The translations under genes were made by a program, and so were the position numbers. The notes below the pieces were generated by a model. It searched no databases. It was not told where the DNA came from and saw nothing but the letters and a program-made list of their open reading frames with translations. Of a DNA stretch of 13,608 bases, positions 1-6,996 are shown piece after piece. Numbering within the stretch: the first letter of the stretch is position 1; every line of letters begins with the position of its first letter. Source of the stretch: Rickettsiales bacterium (GTDB lineage: Bacteria; Pseudomonadota; Alphaproteobacteria; Rickettsiales; UBA3002); NCBI GenBank assembly GCA_002725445.1, contig PBPD01000131.1, forward strand, positions 1-13,608, in the 5' to 3' direction.

Positions 1-842
1 TCGCTAAGTTGCATATGAAAAAATCAGGCTATCCCCTGCCTATCTTGCATGAATATACCTTGTCGCGTTCGACTATTAGCGCGGTTGTCAATCGTTTGGC
101 ACCGATGTCGGTAGATGCGATTGCAGACTTGCCCGGTGTGCCACGCAAGCGCGCAAGCAGCATGGTGCCTGCGGCAAAAGCGCTGGAATATCTGTTGGAG
201 CATTCTGGCTGTGAGGACGTGCTATTTAGCGTGAGCGGCATTCGTGAGGGGTATTTATACAGTACGCTTGATGATGTAACGCGTCAGCAAGACGCATTGA
301 TAGCTTCCGCACTCGAACTGGCTTCGTTCTCGGGGCGCGGCGATCATTATGCCCGTGAGGTCTTTGAATGGCTGAACCCTATTTTTGTGCATGATGATAA
401 TCAGCGTAACCGTCTGCGTCGCACGGCCTGCCTGCTAGGCGAGGTGGCGTGGCCGATCGACCCGAATTTCCGTGGCGAGTGGGCATTTAACCGTGTGCTG
501 CAATCCTCGCTAAAAGGCGCGAATCATAAGGAGCGCATCATGCTGGCGCTGGCGCTGTATCATCGCTATCACAGCAAATGGAAGCATGAATCAGGTGTGC
601 TGTCGTTGCTGGATGAGCATGAACGGTTGTGGGCAAAAGCGGTGGGAACCGCATTGAATCTAGCGTTCCAGCTGAGCGGGGGTTTGGCTGGCAATCTTAA
701 CCATGCGTCGTTACGCCTGCAGGATGATCAGGTGGAATTGCTATTAGAGCCGGTTGCCCAACCTTTGCGTAACGAAACCGTGGAGAAAAGGCTGGAAGGG
801 TTAGGCTCTACCTTCAAAGCGCTTTCCAACTTTTTCATATAG
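1..842 (+). CDS. Ppx/GppA family phosphatase, C-terminal part (5' end outside window)
   Basis: The reading frame (codons starting at base 3) is open to the window edge, so only about the last 280 residues are seen. The family hydrolyses terminal phosphates of polyphosphate and/or pppGpp in the cytoplasm. Support is the Ppx/GppA-type stretch with GVPRKRASSMVPAAKAL followed by VLFSVSGIREGYLY, matching the conserved end of the ASKHA core, where a 'G..R.R......A' segment precedes 'S..G.REG'. The rest is the helical C-terminal domain (YHRYHSKW and following), which has an HD-like helical fold in longer members. The TTG at 9 and ATG at 15 are internal codons, not starts, because the frame continues upstream with family-like sequence. 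The N-terminal half with the phosphate-binding loops is not visible, so Ppx and GppA cannot be told apart. The last 115 nt overlap the end of aat on the other strand. Confidence 0.85.
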   Translation, partial: AKLHMKKSGYPLPILHEYTLSRSTISAVVNRLAPMSVDAIADLPGVPRKRASSMVPAAKALEYLLEHSGCEDVLFSVSGIREGYLYSTLDDVTRQQDALIASALELASFSGRGDHYAREVFEWLNPIFVHDDNQRNRLRRTACLLGEVAWPIDPNFRGEWAFNRVLQSSLKGANHKERIMLALALYHRYHSKWKHESGVLSLLDEHERLWAKAVGTALNLAFQLSGGLAGNLNHASLRLQDDQVELLLEPVAQPLRNETVEKRLEGLGSTFKALSNFFI

Positions 843-1375
843 TCGGCTTGTGGAATGGCCTGCACCCCGAACTGTTTGAGATGGTCATTGACAAACTGTG
901 TGTCGAGCAGGGTGTAGCCTGCTTCGTTGAGAATTTCGACCAGATGCACCAGTGCCACCTTGCTGGCCTGCGAGGTGCGACTAAACATGCTTTCACCGCA
1001 AAATACCGCCCCAATCGAGACACCATACAACCCTCCGACTAGAGCATTATCTTGCCAGCATTCCACACTATGCACATGGCCGCGATGGTGCAGGCGGCTA
1101 TAGAGTTCGATGATCTCGTCATTAATCCAGGTTTCGCGGCGGCTATTGGCACAGGCGATAATGACCTCCTCGCAGGCGCTATCTACGCGGATGGTGAAGG
1201 GGTTGTCGCGCAGTGTTTTTCTCAGACCGCGGGGAATGTTGAAGGTATCGAGCGGGATAACACCGCGTTCTTCCGGTTCGATCCAGAAGAATGCGTCATC
1301 ATGCCGGCCTTCTGCCATGGGGAAATACCCATTTGCATAGGCCTCCAGCAGATCGTCCGGCGTTATATCACTCAT
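728..1375 (-). CDS. aat: Leucyl/phenylalanyl-tRNA-protein transferase
   Basis: A 215-aa cytoplasmic enzyme that moves Leu or Phe from aminoacyl-tRNA onto proteins with N-terminal Arg or Lys, marking them for ClpS/ClpAP in the bacterial N-degron pathway. Family hallmarks are GYFPMAEGRHDDAFFWIEP near residues 16-34, ETWINDEI at 81-88, SVECWQDNALVGGLYGV at 103-119, CGESMFSR at 126-133 and ALVHL followed by LLDTQF at 141-161. Length fits the shorter alphaproteobacterial Aat proteins. The ATG at 1375 overlaps the stop of the upstream phosphodiesterase gene as ATGA (4 nt), which suggests translational coupling. It is the last gene of the aroQ-GDPD-aat unit. The last 38 codons lie antisense to the end of the Ppx/GppA gene; residues after about 188 look like a poorly conserved tail. 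Confidence 0.95.
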   Translation of the reverse strand: MSDITPDDLLEAYANGYFPMAEGRHDDAFFWIEPEERGVIPLDTFNIPRGLRKTLRDNPFTIRVDSACEEVIIACANSRRETWINDEIIELYSRLHHRGHVHSVECWQDNALVGGLYGVSIGAVFCGESMFSRTSQASKVALVHLVEILNEAGYTLLDTQFVNDHLKQFGVQAIPQADYMKKLESALKVEPNPSSLFSTVSLRKGWATGSNSNST

Positions 1376-2049
1376 ACCCAGCTAGGATCAGCGGCGATAA
1401 TGCCATCAATATCGAATTGCTTTGCCTGCTCTACTTCGGCCTCGTCGCGCGCTGTCCAGGCAATGATTTTCACTTTGCGCATGCGTGCATCGGCCACTAG
1501 CTCTTCGGTGAGTGCATCAATGCGTGGCAGGAAGTAATGCGAATCGGTGAATTCGGCGCAGGCTGCCAGACTTTCGGGCACTTTGTGCACCGACGCGCCG
1601 GTGATAATTTTAGGGTGTTTCTCGTGGATCATGGCAAGCGCCTGATGAAAGAACGAGACAATCGGCAACTCGGAATAAGACCAGCCTTTGTGATCCACGC
1701 AATATTGCACGACTTTGGCAATCGGCAAGGCGGCGCTGACATCTTTGACTTCTATGAACACTTTGCAGCGGCGATTGACCAGATTGAGCGCCTTGATAAG
1801 GCTTGGTACTCCTTTGCCGTCGCCAGCATCCAGCGCTTCTAATTGTGCCAGATTCATTTTAGCAATTTTGCCTTTGCGGCTGGTGGTACGGTCAATGGTG
1901 TTATCATGCATCACCACCGGTTCGCCGCTCATGCACACATGGGCGTCCAGTTCAATTGCATCGGCGCCCAGCTCAATGGCTTTCTCGAAGGCAGATAGTG
2001 TATTTTCCGGAAAATGTGTTTCGGCGCCGCGATGCGCAATAGCCAACAT
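1372..2049 (-). CDS. ugpQ: Glycerophosphodiester phosphodiesterase (GDPD family)
   Basis: A 225-aa TIM-barrel enzyme that cleaves glycerophosphodiesters to glycerol-3-phosphate plus an alcohol. The family signature is complete: AHRG with H6-R7, then PENTLSAF (E15, N16), AIELDAHV with metal ligands E33 and D35, VVMHD with catalytic H48, and FIEVKD near residue 100 with a further metal-ligand Glu. There is no signal peptide, so the protein should be cytoplasmic like UgpQ rather than periplasmic GlpQ. The start at 2049 has an AGGGA ribosome-binding site about 7 nt upstream, within the end of aroQ. It lies 3 nt after the aroQ stop and overlaps aat by 4 nt, so it is the middle gene of an operon. 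The symbol rests on family and size; true UgpQ equivalence is likely but not proven. Confidence 0.9.
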   Translation of the reverse strand: MLAIAHRGAETHFPENTLSAFEKAIELGADAIELDAHVCMSGEPVVMHDNTIDRTTSRKGKIAKMNLAQLEALDAGDGKGVPSLIKALNLVNRRCKVFIEVKDVSAALPIAKVVQYCVDHKGWSYSELPIVSFFHQALAMIHEKHPKIITGASVHKVPESLAACAEFTDSHYFLPRIDALTEELVADARMRKVKIIAWTARDEAEVEQAKQFDIDGIIAADPSWV

Positions 2050-2052
2050 AGT

Positions 2053-2493
2053 TTAGTCCCTAGTGAGCAATTGTTTCATGGCATCCAGTGCCAACCCATA
2101 GCCTGCCGCGCCAAATCCACAAATCACGCCGGTGGCTGGCTTGGAAATATACGAATGATGGCGGAATGATTCGCGCGCAAAAATATTGGATAGATGTAAT
2201 TCGATAATCGGTTTATCGAGCATCATCAGTGCATCGTGAATGGCCACAGACGTATGAGTGAATCCGCCTGCATTGATGATGATCCCGTCATAGTCGCGGG
2301 TGACGGTTTGAATCCAGTCAACAAGCTCGCCTTCATGATTGCTTTGGCGGCACTCGAGCGTTATACCTAGCGACGTGGCATGGTCTTGGCACCGCTGGGT
2401 GATGTCTGCCAGCGTTTCGGCGCCATAGATTTCCGGCTCACGCGTGCCCAACATGTTCAAATTTGGGCCATTGAGAAGTAAGATCTTAGCCAT
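2053..2493 (-). CDS. aroQ: 3-dehydroquinate dehydratase, type II
   Basis: A 146-aa enzyme of the shikimate pathway that converts 3-dehydroquinate to 3-dehydroshikimate; the type II family forms dodecamers. All key positions are visible: LLNGPNLNMLGTREPEIYG contains R18 of the lid loop and catalytic Y23, then NAGGFTHTS (N74, H80), ELHLSN with catalytic H100, and FR with R111. Length is typical of type II enzymes. The ATG at 2493 has AGGAGA 5 nt upstream (2499-2504). It is the first gene of a compact leftward operon with the phosphodiesterase gene and aat, and is divergent from thiS with 50 bp between the two starts. Confidence 0.97.
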   Translation of the reverse strand: MAKILLLNGPNLNMLGTREPEIYGAETLADITQRCQDHATSLGITLECRQSNHEGELVDWIQTVTRDYDGIIINAGGFTHTSVAIHDALMMLDKPIIELHLSNIFARESFRHHSYISKPATGVICGFGAAGYGLALDAMKQLLTRD

Positions 2494-2498
2494 ATATG
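2471..2498 (+). promoter_or_regulatory. Possible promoter for thiSG
   Basis: TTGAGA at 2471-2476 and TATATG at 2493-2498 are separated by 16 nt, resembling a housekeeping sigma promoter. It would start transcription near 2505, about 40 nt before thiS. The boxes sit on the first codons of the divergent aroQ gene, so this is a prediction from box similarity only. Confidence 0.35.
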
Positions 2499-2543
2499 TC
2501 TCCTAGCACGGGTCTGGAGCGAAGTCACGAAAGAAGGTGAAGC

Positions 2544-2741
2544 ATGCAAGTTACCATAAATGGAGAGTCACGCAGTGTTACAGCATCGACACTGCAGCAG
2601 CTGACAGACGAGCTGGAGATTGATCTGCGTAAAGTGGCGATTGAGCATAATATGGTGATTATTCCGCGTGGACAATACGATGCGACTATGTTGAAAGAGG
2701 GCGACACGTTAGAGATCGTCGAATTTATTGGAGGTGGTTGA
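2544..2741 (+). CDS. thiS: Sulfur carrier protein ThiS
   Basis: A 65-aa ubiquitin-like protein that carries sulfur as a C-terminal thiocarboxylate for assembly of the thiamine thiazole ring. Evidence is the small size, the ThiS-like core VAIEHNMVIIPRGQYD, the GDTLEIVEFIGGG end, and the C-terminal Gly-Gly that is adenylated and sulfurated. An AAGGTG ribosome-binding site precedes the ATG. Its TGA shares one base with the ATG of thiG. No thiF, thiO or thiE is seen in the window, so the remaining pathway genes must lie elsewhere if present. Confidence 0.95.
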   Translation: MQVTINGESRSVTASTLQQLTDELEIDLRKVAIEHNMVIIPRGQYDATMLKEGDTLEIVEFIGGG

Positions 2742-3514
2742 TGGATGATATTTTGCGCATAGGATCGCATAGTTTCACATCACGTTTGCTGGTGGGTACT
2801 GGCAAATACAAGGATTTTACAGAAACGCAGCAGGCGATAGAGGCCAGCGGTGCAGAGATTGTGACGGTTGCCTTGCGCCGCACGAATCTGTCGGCGAGCA
2901 AAGGCGAAAGCCTGCAGGATTATATTGATCCCGAGAAATACACCTATTTGCCGAACACGGCCGGATGCTATAGCGCCGAGGAAGCGGTGCGCACATTGCG
3001 ATTGGCGCGCGAGGCCGGCGGCTGGAATCTGGTGAAGCTAGAAGTCATTGGCGATAAAGACACGCTCTATCCCGATATAGGCGAAACATTGAGCGCAGCC
3101 GAAACACTGATTGCGGACGGGTTTGATGTGATGGCCTACACCACCGATGACCCGCTGGTGGCCAAGAAGCTGGAGCAGTTGGGATGCGTGGCGGTGATGC
3201 CGCTGGCGGCACCTATCGGCTCAGGCCTTGGTATACAGAATCCACTGAATATTCGGCTGATTGTCGAGCAGGCAAATGTGCCTATTTTGGTGGATGCAGG
3301 GGTGGGAACCGCCTCAGACGCTGCCATTGCCATGGAGCTTGGCTGTGATGGCGTGCTGATGAACACTGCCATCGCCGAGGCGCGTGACCCGCTTATGATG
3401 GCGCGCGCTATGCGCGAAGCCGTGATTGCTGGTCGCCTTGCGTATCTGGCGGGGCGCATGCCCAAGCGGGCCTATGCGTCGGCCTCGAGTCCGAACGAGG
3501 GAATGATTGCTTAA
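2741..3514 (+). CDS. thiG: Thiazole synthase ThiG
   Basis: A 257-aa TIM-barrel enzyme that joins deoxyxylulose-5-phosphate, dehydroglycine (or iminoacetate) and the ThiS sulfur to make the thiazole phosphate of thiamine. Signatures are LLVGTGKYKDF near residue 16, VALRRTN, PNTAGCYSAEEAV near 71, the Schiff-base lysine in LVKLEVIGD (K99), PIGSGLGIQNP, and VDAGVGTASDAA followed by DGVLMNTAI, which bind phosphate. ATG at 2741 is preferred over TTG at 2738 because a strong GGAGG (2730-2734) lies 6 nt upstream and the ATG overlaps the thiS stop by one base. The stop is 5 bp from the convergent lysine-free gene, and no terminator hairpin was found between them. Confidence 0.97.
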   Translation: MDDILRIGSHSFTSRLLVGTGKYKDFTETQQAIEASGAEIVTVALRRTNLSASKGESLQDYIDPEKYTYLPNTAGCYSAEEAVRTLRLAREAGGWNLVKLEVIGDKDTLYPDIGETLSAAETLIADGFDVMAYTTDDPLVAKKLEQLGCVAVMPLAAPIGSGLGIQNPLNIRLIVEQANVPILVDAGVGTASDAAIAMELGCDGVLMNTAIAEARDPLMMARAMREAVIAGRLAYLAGRMPKRAYASASSPNEGMIA

Positions 3515-3519
3515 CATAT

Positions 3520-4065
3520 CTAGCGCTCCAATCCTTCGTTGATAGTCTGTTCTAAGGTATTGCGCATGGTCGTGTGCAAGTCGCGTATTTCGCCATCGCT
3601 CATATCACGAATGTCGTGTGAGACATCACGGCGCAGGGCTTCGATCTCGTTTGCGGCGCTGTGTAATGCGCTCAGTAAGTTCTCCATATTGTCGGGTGTG
3701 ACGTCTTCGCGGAACAGATTATAGCCCATGCCCACCAGATTTTCGGTGCGCAAGGATACTTCTGCCTCGGTGTGGCGTAGCGCACCGCGCCAGTTTTCTT
3801 GCGGTGTGCCTAAATAATCCTCACGCAGAATATTCGCGATTTGTGCCTGGTCGGCAGGAGTTACCAATGTTAATTGCTGTGCGCCTAACACACCGTGAAA
3901 ATCCATGTTTCTGTCAATACGGCTGACAATGGAGGTAAGTTCATACGCTTGACGGTCAGCCAATTGTATTGCCTCACGCGGGGATAATTCATGCCCGCTT
4001 ATGCTATCAATATTGGGATATTGGTCAGTGCTGGAAAAGCTGACACGTACTACATCATCACTCAT
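3520..4065 (-). CDS. Unrecognised 181-aa acidic protein lacking lysine and cysteine
   Basis: I do not recognise this protein. It has no signal peptide or membrane segment and appears soluble and mostly helical, especially from residue 124 (TPDNMENLLSALHSAANEIE) to the end. Counting the translation gives about 32 Asp/Glu, 16 Arg, no Lys and no Cys, which is unusual against lysine-containing neighbours. The ATG at 4065 has CAAGG (plus-strand 4073-4077) 7 nt upstream, supporting the start. The gene is convergent with thiG, 5 bp away, and on the same strand as the pilin-like gene and the T4SS operon upstream, but a 244-nt non-coding gap separates it. A role as a secreted or host-acting protein is speculation from composition and position. 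The clean start, ribosome-binding site and protein-like composition support real coding. Confidence 0.75.
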   Translation of the reverse strand: MSDDVVRVSFSSTDQYPNIDSISGHELSPREAIQLADRQAYELTSIVSRIDRNMDFHGVLGAQQLTLVTPADQAQIANILREDYLGTPQENWRGALRHTEAEVSLRTENLVGMGYNLFREDVTPDNMENLLSALHSAANEIEALRRDVSHDIRDMSDGEIRDLHTTMRNTLEQTINEGLER

Positions 4066-4149
4066 TTTGTCGCCTTGTCATTTATTCTTATGTGAAAGCC
4101 AGTTCCCACAAGAAGATTAACAAAGCTTTAAGCGCAGTGCCGGATTGTG

Positions 4150-4305
4150 AAAACAAGGGCTAGGCAGTAGCACCATCGCCGCTACTGGTTATTGGTAGGG
4201 CATTAGCCATTTTTCTTTTTCTTACCAGACGTGCGGTTTTGGTTCGGACAGCCGATGCCGATAGGTGTGGAAGCAAGCGGTATGCCTAGACTAGGCCCTT
4301 GTTTT
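4150..4305. repeat. Inverted repeat enclosing 134 nt in the intergenic gap
   Basis: The 11-mer AAAACAAGGGC at 4150-4160 is repeated in exact inverted orientation as GCCCTTGTTTT at 4295-4305. Beyond a 6-nt insertion in the right arm the pairing resumes (TAGGCA at 4161-4166 with TGCCTA at 4283-4288), giving about 17 paired positions. The right arm also contains the near-perfect palindrome GCCTAGACTAGGC (4284-4296). No target-site duplication was seen at the flanks. It could be a structured RNA's closing stem, a MITE-like remnant or chance structure. Confidence 0.5.
4165..4187 (-). other. Small perfect hairpin, possible weak terminator
   Basis: CAGTAGC at 4165-4171 pairs exactly with GCTACTG at 4181-4187 around a 9-nt loop. 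Read on the minus strand it lies downstream of the pilin-like gene and is followed after about ten bases by CTTGTTTT. The T run is neither immediate nor pure, so a rho-independent terminator is only possible. It sits inside the larger inverted repeat. Confidence 0.35.
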
Positions 4306-4309
4306 ATTC

Positions 4310-5071
4310 CTAGAAGTCTGCCCTAAAGATTAAAGCACAATGTGTGCCGCTATCGGCTAAATCATAGGCTGCGTTATAATCACTAGTATTGGCTGCGAGC
4401 GAGCAATTCACATGATCAAATGCCAGCAGGTTGCCTTGACCGGGCAATCCGTCATCTATTTTCGTATCGATATTCCACGCTTCTTCATTGGTCATAATAT
4501 CGCCAATGGGTAGAGTCGTCGTATCGCCACCCAGAAGCAACACATTGCCGTAATCATACAAAAATACTACGCCCGCAAAGTCAGTGGAATCAAAGTTGCG
4601 CATACCCCAACCTGATTGATTCACTTTACTGCGCATAGCGTTCACACCGGGGTCATGGTCATTGCTTCCGCCAGAGCCGGCAATGCCAGTGTAGCTGCCT
4701 TCGATAAGGTCCGCATTTGCAAGGTGTTCCCAAACGCGGTACATTTCGTTGCCGCCGCCAGCGATAGTACCATTGCCATCACCATTACACGTTGTTGTCC
4801 CTGCGCCGCTTGCGGCCCGGCAGGTTGCATCATCGCCGGTAGAGCCCGCTGCAATGCCCCAGTAATCGGTAGCGTTGCGCATGTCGCCCGGTAGTGCAAA
4901 ATAATTGTCTTTAAAGGTATAGAGGGCTGCTGAAATATGGTCATATTCAGTGCTCACGCTACGCAATTCCGATGCGCGAATGAGACTCTGCCCAGCCAGA
5001 ATACCTCCAGTCAGCAGGCCTAAAATGACCAATACAATCGATAATTCGACAAGTGAAAAGCCGTTGCGCAT
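4310..5071 (-). CDS. Type IV pilin/pseudopilin-like protein with prepilin leader
   Basis: A 253-aa protein with a class III prepilin signal: leader MRNG, then FSLVELSIVLVILGLL, giving cleavage after Gly4 by a PilD-type peptidase, N-methylated Phe and the conserved Glu5 of the mature form. The hydrophobic helix spans about residues 6-26. The ectodomain is Gly/Asp/Asn-rich with four cysteines (84, 95, 223, 245) that could form two disulfides. The segment FKDNYFALPGDMRNATDYWG resembles pilin-like proteins common in alphaproteobacteria with vir-type T4SS, from memory. The ATG at 5071 is preferred because GGAG lies 9 nt upstream and leaves the usual short leader; an in-frame ATG at 5086 would add five residues and has no clear ribosome-binding site. 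It lies downstream of virD4 with its own likely promoter. It may be a minor pilin, a type II secretion pseudopilin or a competence-type pilin. Confidence 0.85.
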   Translation of the reverse strand: MRNGFSLVELSIVLVILGLLTGGILAGQSLIRASELRSVSTEYDHISAALYTFKDNYFALPGDMRNATDYWGIAAGSTGDDATCRAASGAGTTTCNGDGNGTIAGGGNEMYRVWEHLANADLIEGSYTGIAGSGGSNDHDPGVNAMRSKVNQSGWGMRNFDSTDFAGVVFLYDYGNVLLLGGDTTTLPIGDIMTNEEAWNIDTKIDDGLPGQGNLLAFDHVNCSLAANTSDYNAAYDLADSGTHCALIFRADF

Positions 5072-5099
5072 AATATTCTGCTCCATAATAACTTATATG

Positions 5100-5128
5100 A
5101 GTATAGCGTAGAAACGTTTAGAGACACT
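5100..5128 (-). promoter_or_regulatory. Possible promoter of the pilin-like gene
   Basis: On the minus strand a good -10 box, TATACT (plus-strand 5100-5105), lies about 28 nt before the chosen start. The -35 region is weak (AGTGTC at 17 nt spacing). The spacer carries the 8-nt palindrome AAACGTTT (5112-5119), a possible operator half. It sits in the short gap after the virD4 stop, so the pilin-like gene could be transcribed apart from the T4SS operon. Confidence 0.35.
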
Positions 5129-5140
5129 TAATTTTTAGCA

Positions 5141-6979
5141 TTATGCGTTGGCAGTGTCGCCTTCTTGTTTACCCGGTGGTGGCGGCGCATCAGCGACCGC
5201 TTTCTTTTTCTTGCGGGGGTCATACGGTTCTTGCTCAGGCAGATCGATAGGTGGCAGCAAGCGCTTGGTGAAGAAGCTGTCTTTGAAGTAGAAAATCTTC
5301 TTGCACTTAATAGGTGCGAATGATTCCACCAGAATAATCTCTTCGTCGCGTGGCAGCTGGATCACTTCCTGTGGCAACAGCAGTGCGCGCTGGGTTTCTG
5401 AAGCGTGAATGGTGCGCGATGCGGGGTTAAAGTCGAGGAATTTCGGCTTGTTATGTGATTCCTGCGCGACGGTTTTGTTGCCTACCAGCTGGCTGATCAT
5501 GTTAGCGGTTTCGATGTTGTTCGCCGAGAAGGTCACACGGTAATAGGAGTTGGACAGGAACGAGTTCATGCCCGCTTCTTCGTAAATACCTTTCAGCTGC
5601 TGGGTATCCTGTACAATGATAAACAGTTTCACGCGGTATCCACGGAAATACGCAATACCCACCTGGAATTGTGGCATCTCGCCCAAAGACGGGAACTCAT
5701 CCATCATGAACAGCACGCCATGCGGCTCGTCGTCGCGTGGCATATGGCGGGTCAGGAAGTCGGTCGCTTGCTGATAGAACACTTTCAGCAATGGCTCCAG
5801 ACGTTGCAAGTTGTCTGGTGTTACACCACAATAGACTGTCTGACGGCGTTTTTTGAGGGTTTGCAAATCAAAGTCTGACGACGCAGTGGTGGTATCAATC
5901 AGCGGGTTCGCCCATAGCTCCAGCCCTGAGTTAAGCGTGGAGGTTACACCTGAGCGCTCTTTGTCCGCTTTTTGCAGGAAAGCCGCGATGTTCATGTAAG
6001 ACACAGGGTGGATTTTGCCGCCAATCGTGTCGAGCACCACGGCCAGATTATAGACCACGTCGTCTGAGCGCATGGTGCGCACGATTTCGCCAAAACTGGT
6101 TGGTTTTTCAGGCACGGCGGTCAGATACAGCATAACGCCCAGCAGTAGCGAGCGCGCCTCGTTTTGCCAGAATTCCTGCTCGGGCAATACAAGGTTACAA
6201 ATCTTCTGACAGTCATCCACCAGCTGGCCGGGCTTTTCACTCAGCCAGTCCAGCGGGTTGTAACAATGGCTGATACCGTTAGGGTCAGCAGGGTTCCATA
6301 CAAAACAATCCTGATTGAATTTTTTATTACGATAGCCACTGGTCAGCTCGTAGTTTTCCATCTTGATATCGTGGCAGACGACGGATTCTTCCCAGAATAA
6401 GAGGTTAGGGATTACGAAACCCACACCTTTACCCGAACCGGTAGGCGCAAAGAGCAGCACGTGCTGGAAATCGTCCGCCACCAGATAGTTGCGGGCGCCC
6501 GTGCGCCCCAGTAGCAGGCCTTTCTTGGCGCGTAGCTTGGCGCGACGGATTTCTTCCTCGGTGGCCCATTTCGCATCGCCGTGGATGGTTTCTTTCTTTT
6601 TGAACGGGCGGAAATCGCTCAGCGGTGCACGCATGATAAATATGGTGAACAAAGCCAGAAACAGGGCGCCGCCAACTGGTCCATAAAACTTGCTATCGAA
6701 TTCGGCGTTAAAGTAGCGCTGCTTGTATTGTGGGTATTGTTTGTATTTGTTGGCGCGTTCGTGGATATCAAGATAGCCGTTGACGATGCCCACCGGATTG
6801 AGGAACGCCCCCACATAGCGTGAAACGGGTGCGGGCTGGCGGCCTGTAATTTTGGTCATATGTTGATGACCCAGTACATAGCCCACAAATGTACCTGCAT
6901 AGAGCGGCACGCCGAAAATGAATATCAGCAGCAGCACAAGTATCGACTTGTTCATTATCGATTGAATGCGTTCAGGCAT
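5141..6979 (-). CDS. virD4: T4SS coupling protein VirD4 (TraG/VirD4 ATPase)
   Basis: A 612-aa inner-membrane ATPase that recruits substrates and hands them to the secretion channel. Two N-terminal membrane segments (about residues 11-30 and 101-118) precede the nucleotide-binding domain. Walker A is LLFAPTGSGKGVG near 175-187, followed by the VirD4-typical HDIKMENYELTSGYR at 203-217. Walker B is VLFMMDEFPSLG at 422-433 with D427 and E428. IIVQDTQQLKGIY at 454-466 and an all-alpha insertion region also fit the family. The tail is Lys-rich then Pro-rich (KKKKAVADAPPPPG). Length matches Rickettsiales-type VirD4. It starts 17 nt after the virB11 stop with only a weak AGG about 14 nt upstream, so the start is less certain; an ATG eight codons in would still keep the first membrane segment. 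It is the last gene of the virB8-virD4 unit. Confidence 0.97.
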   Translation of the reverse strand: MPERIQSIMNKSILVLLLIFIFGVPLYAGTFVGYVLGHQHMTKITGRQPAPVSRYVGAFLNPVGIVNGYLDIHERANKYKQYPQYKQRYFNAEFDSKFYGPVGGALFLALFTIFIMRAPLSDFRPFKKKETIHGDAKWATEEEIRRAKLRAKKGLLLGRTGARNYLVADDFQHVLLFAPTGSGKGVGFVIPNLLFWEESVVCHDIKMENYELTSGYRNKKFNQDCFVWNPADPNGISHCYNPLDWLSEKPGQLVDDCQKICNLVLPEQEFWQNEARSLLLGVMLYLTAVPEKPTSFGEIVRTMRSDDVVYNLAVVLDTIGGKIHPVSYMNIAAFLQKADKERSGVTSTLNSGLELWANPLIDTTTASSDFDLQTLKKRRQTVYCGVTPDNLQRLEPLLKVFYQQATDFLTRHMPRDDEPHGVLFMMDEFPSLGEMPQFQVGIAYFRGYRVKLFIIVQDTQQLKGIYEEAGMNSFLSNSYYRVTFSANNIETANMISQLVGNKTVAQESHNKPKFLDFNPASRTIHASETQRALLLPQEVIQLPRDEEIILVESFAPIKCKKIFYFKDSFFTKRLLPPIDLPEQEPYDPRKKKKAVADAPPPPGKQEGDTANA

Positions 6980-6996
6980 AGTGCGGGTGTAACCTG

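Larger units (their letters stand above)
4066..4309. other. Non-coding gap between pilin-like and lysine-free genes
   Basis: A 244-nt stretch with no convincing gene on either strand. It contains the inverted repeat described separately, a small hairpin, and a pyrimidine-rich run (about 4210-4222). The part next to 4065 must include the leader of the lysine-free gene. Boxes such as TTCTTG and CATAAG on the minus strand in about 4080-4112 are too weak to call as a promoter. Confidence 0.6.

Noticed and set aside
1052..1537. Plus-strand open frame of 161 codons
   Set aside because: It lies antisense to aat and the phosphodiesterase gene, both strongly supported by motifs, and its product shows no family features.
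2738..2740. TTG start for thiG
   Set aside because: The ATG three bases later has better GGAGG spacing and gives the usual stop/start overlap with thiS.
4199..4316. Open -1 frame continuing past the pilin-like stop for about 37 codons and ending in GKKKKNG
   Set aside because: Considered as a frameshifted C-terminus. The in-frame end RADF looks complete, no slippery sequence was found, and the extension lies over the inverted repeat, so it is probably chance.
5072..5086. Five-residue longer start for the pilin-like protein
   Set aside because: The upstream ATG lacks a clear ribosome-binding site, whereas GGAG is well placed for the ATG at 5071, which gives a normal short prepilin leader.
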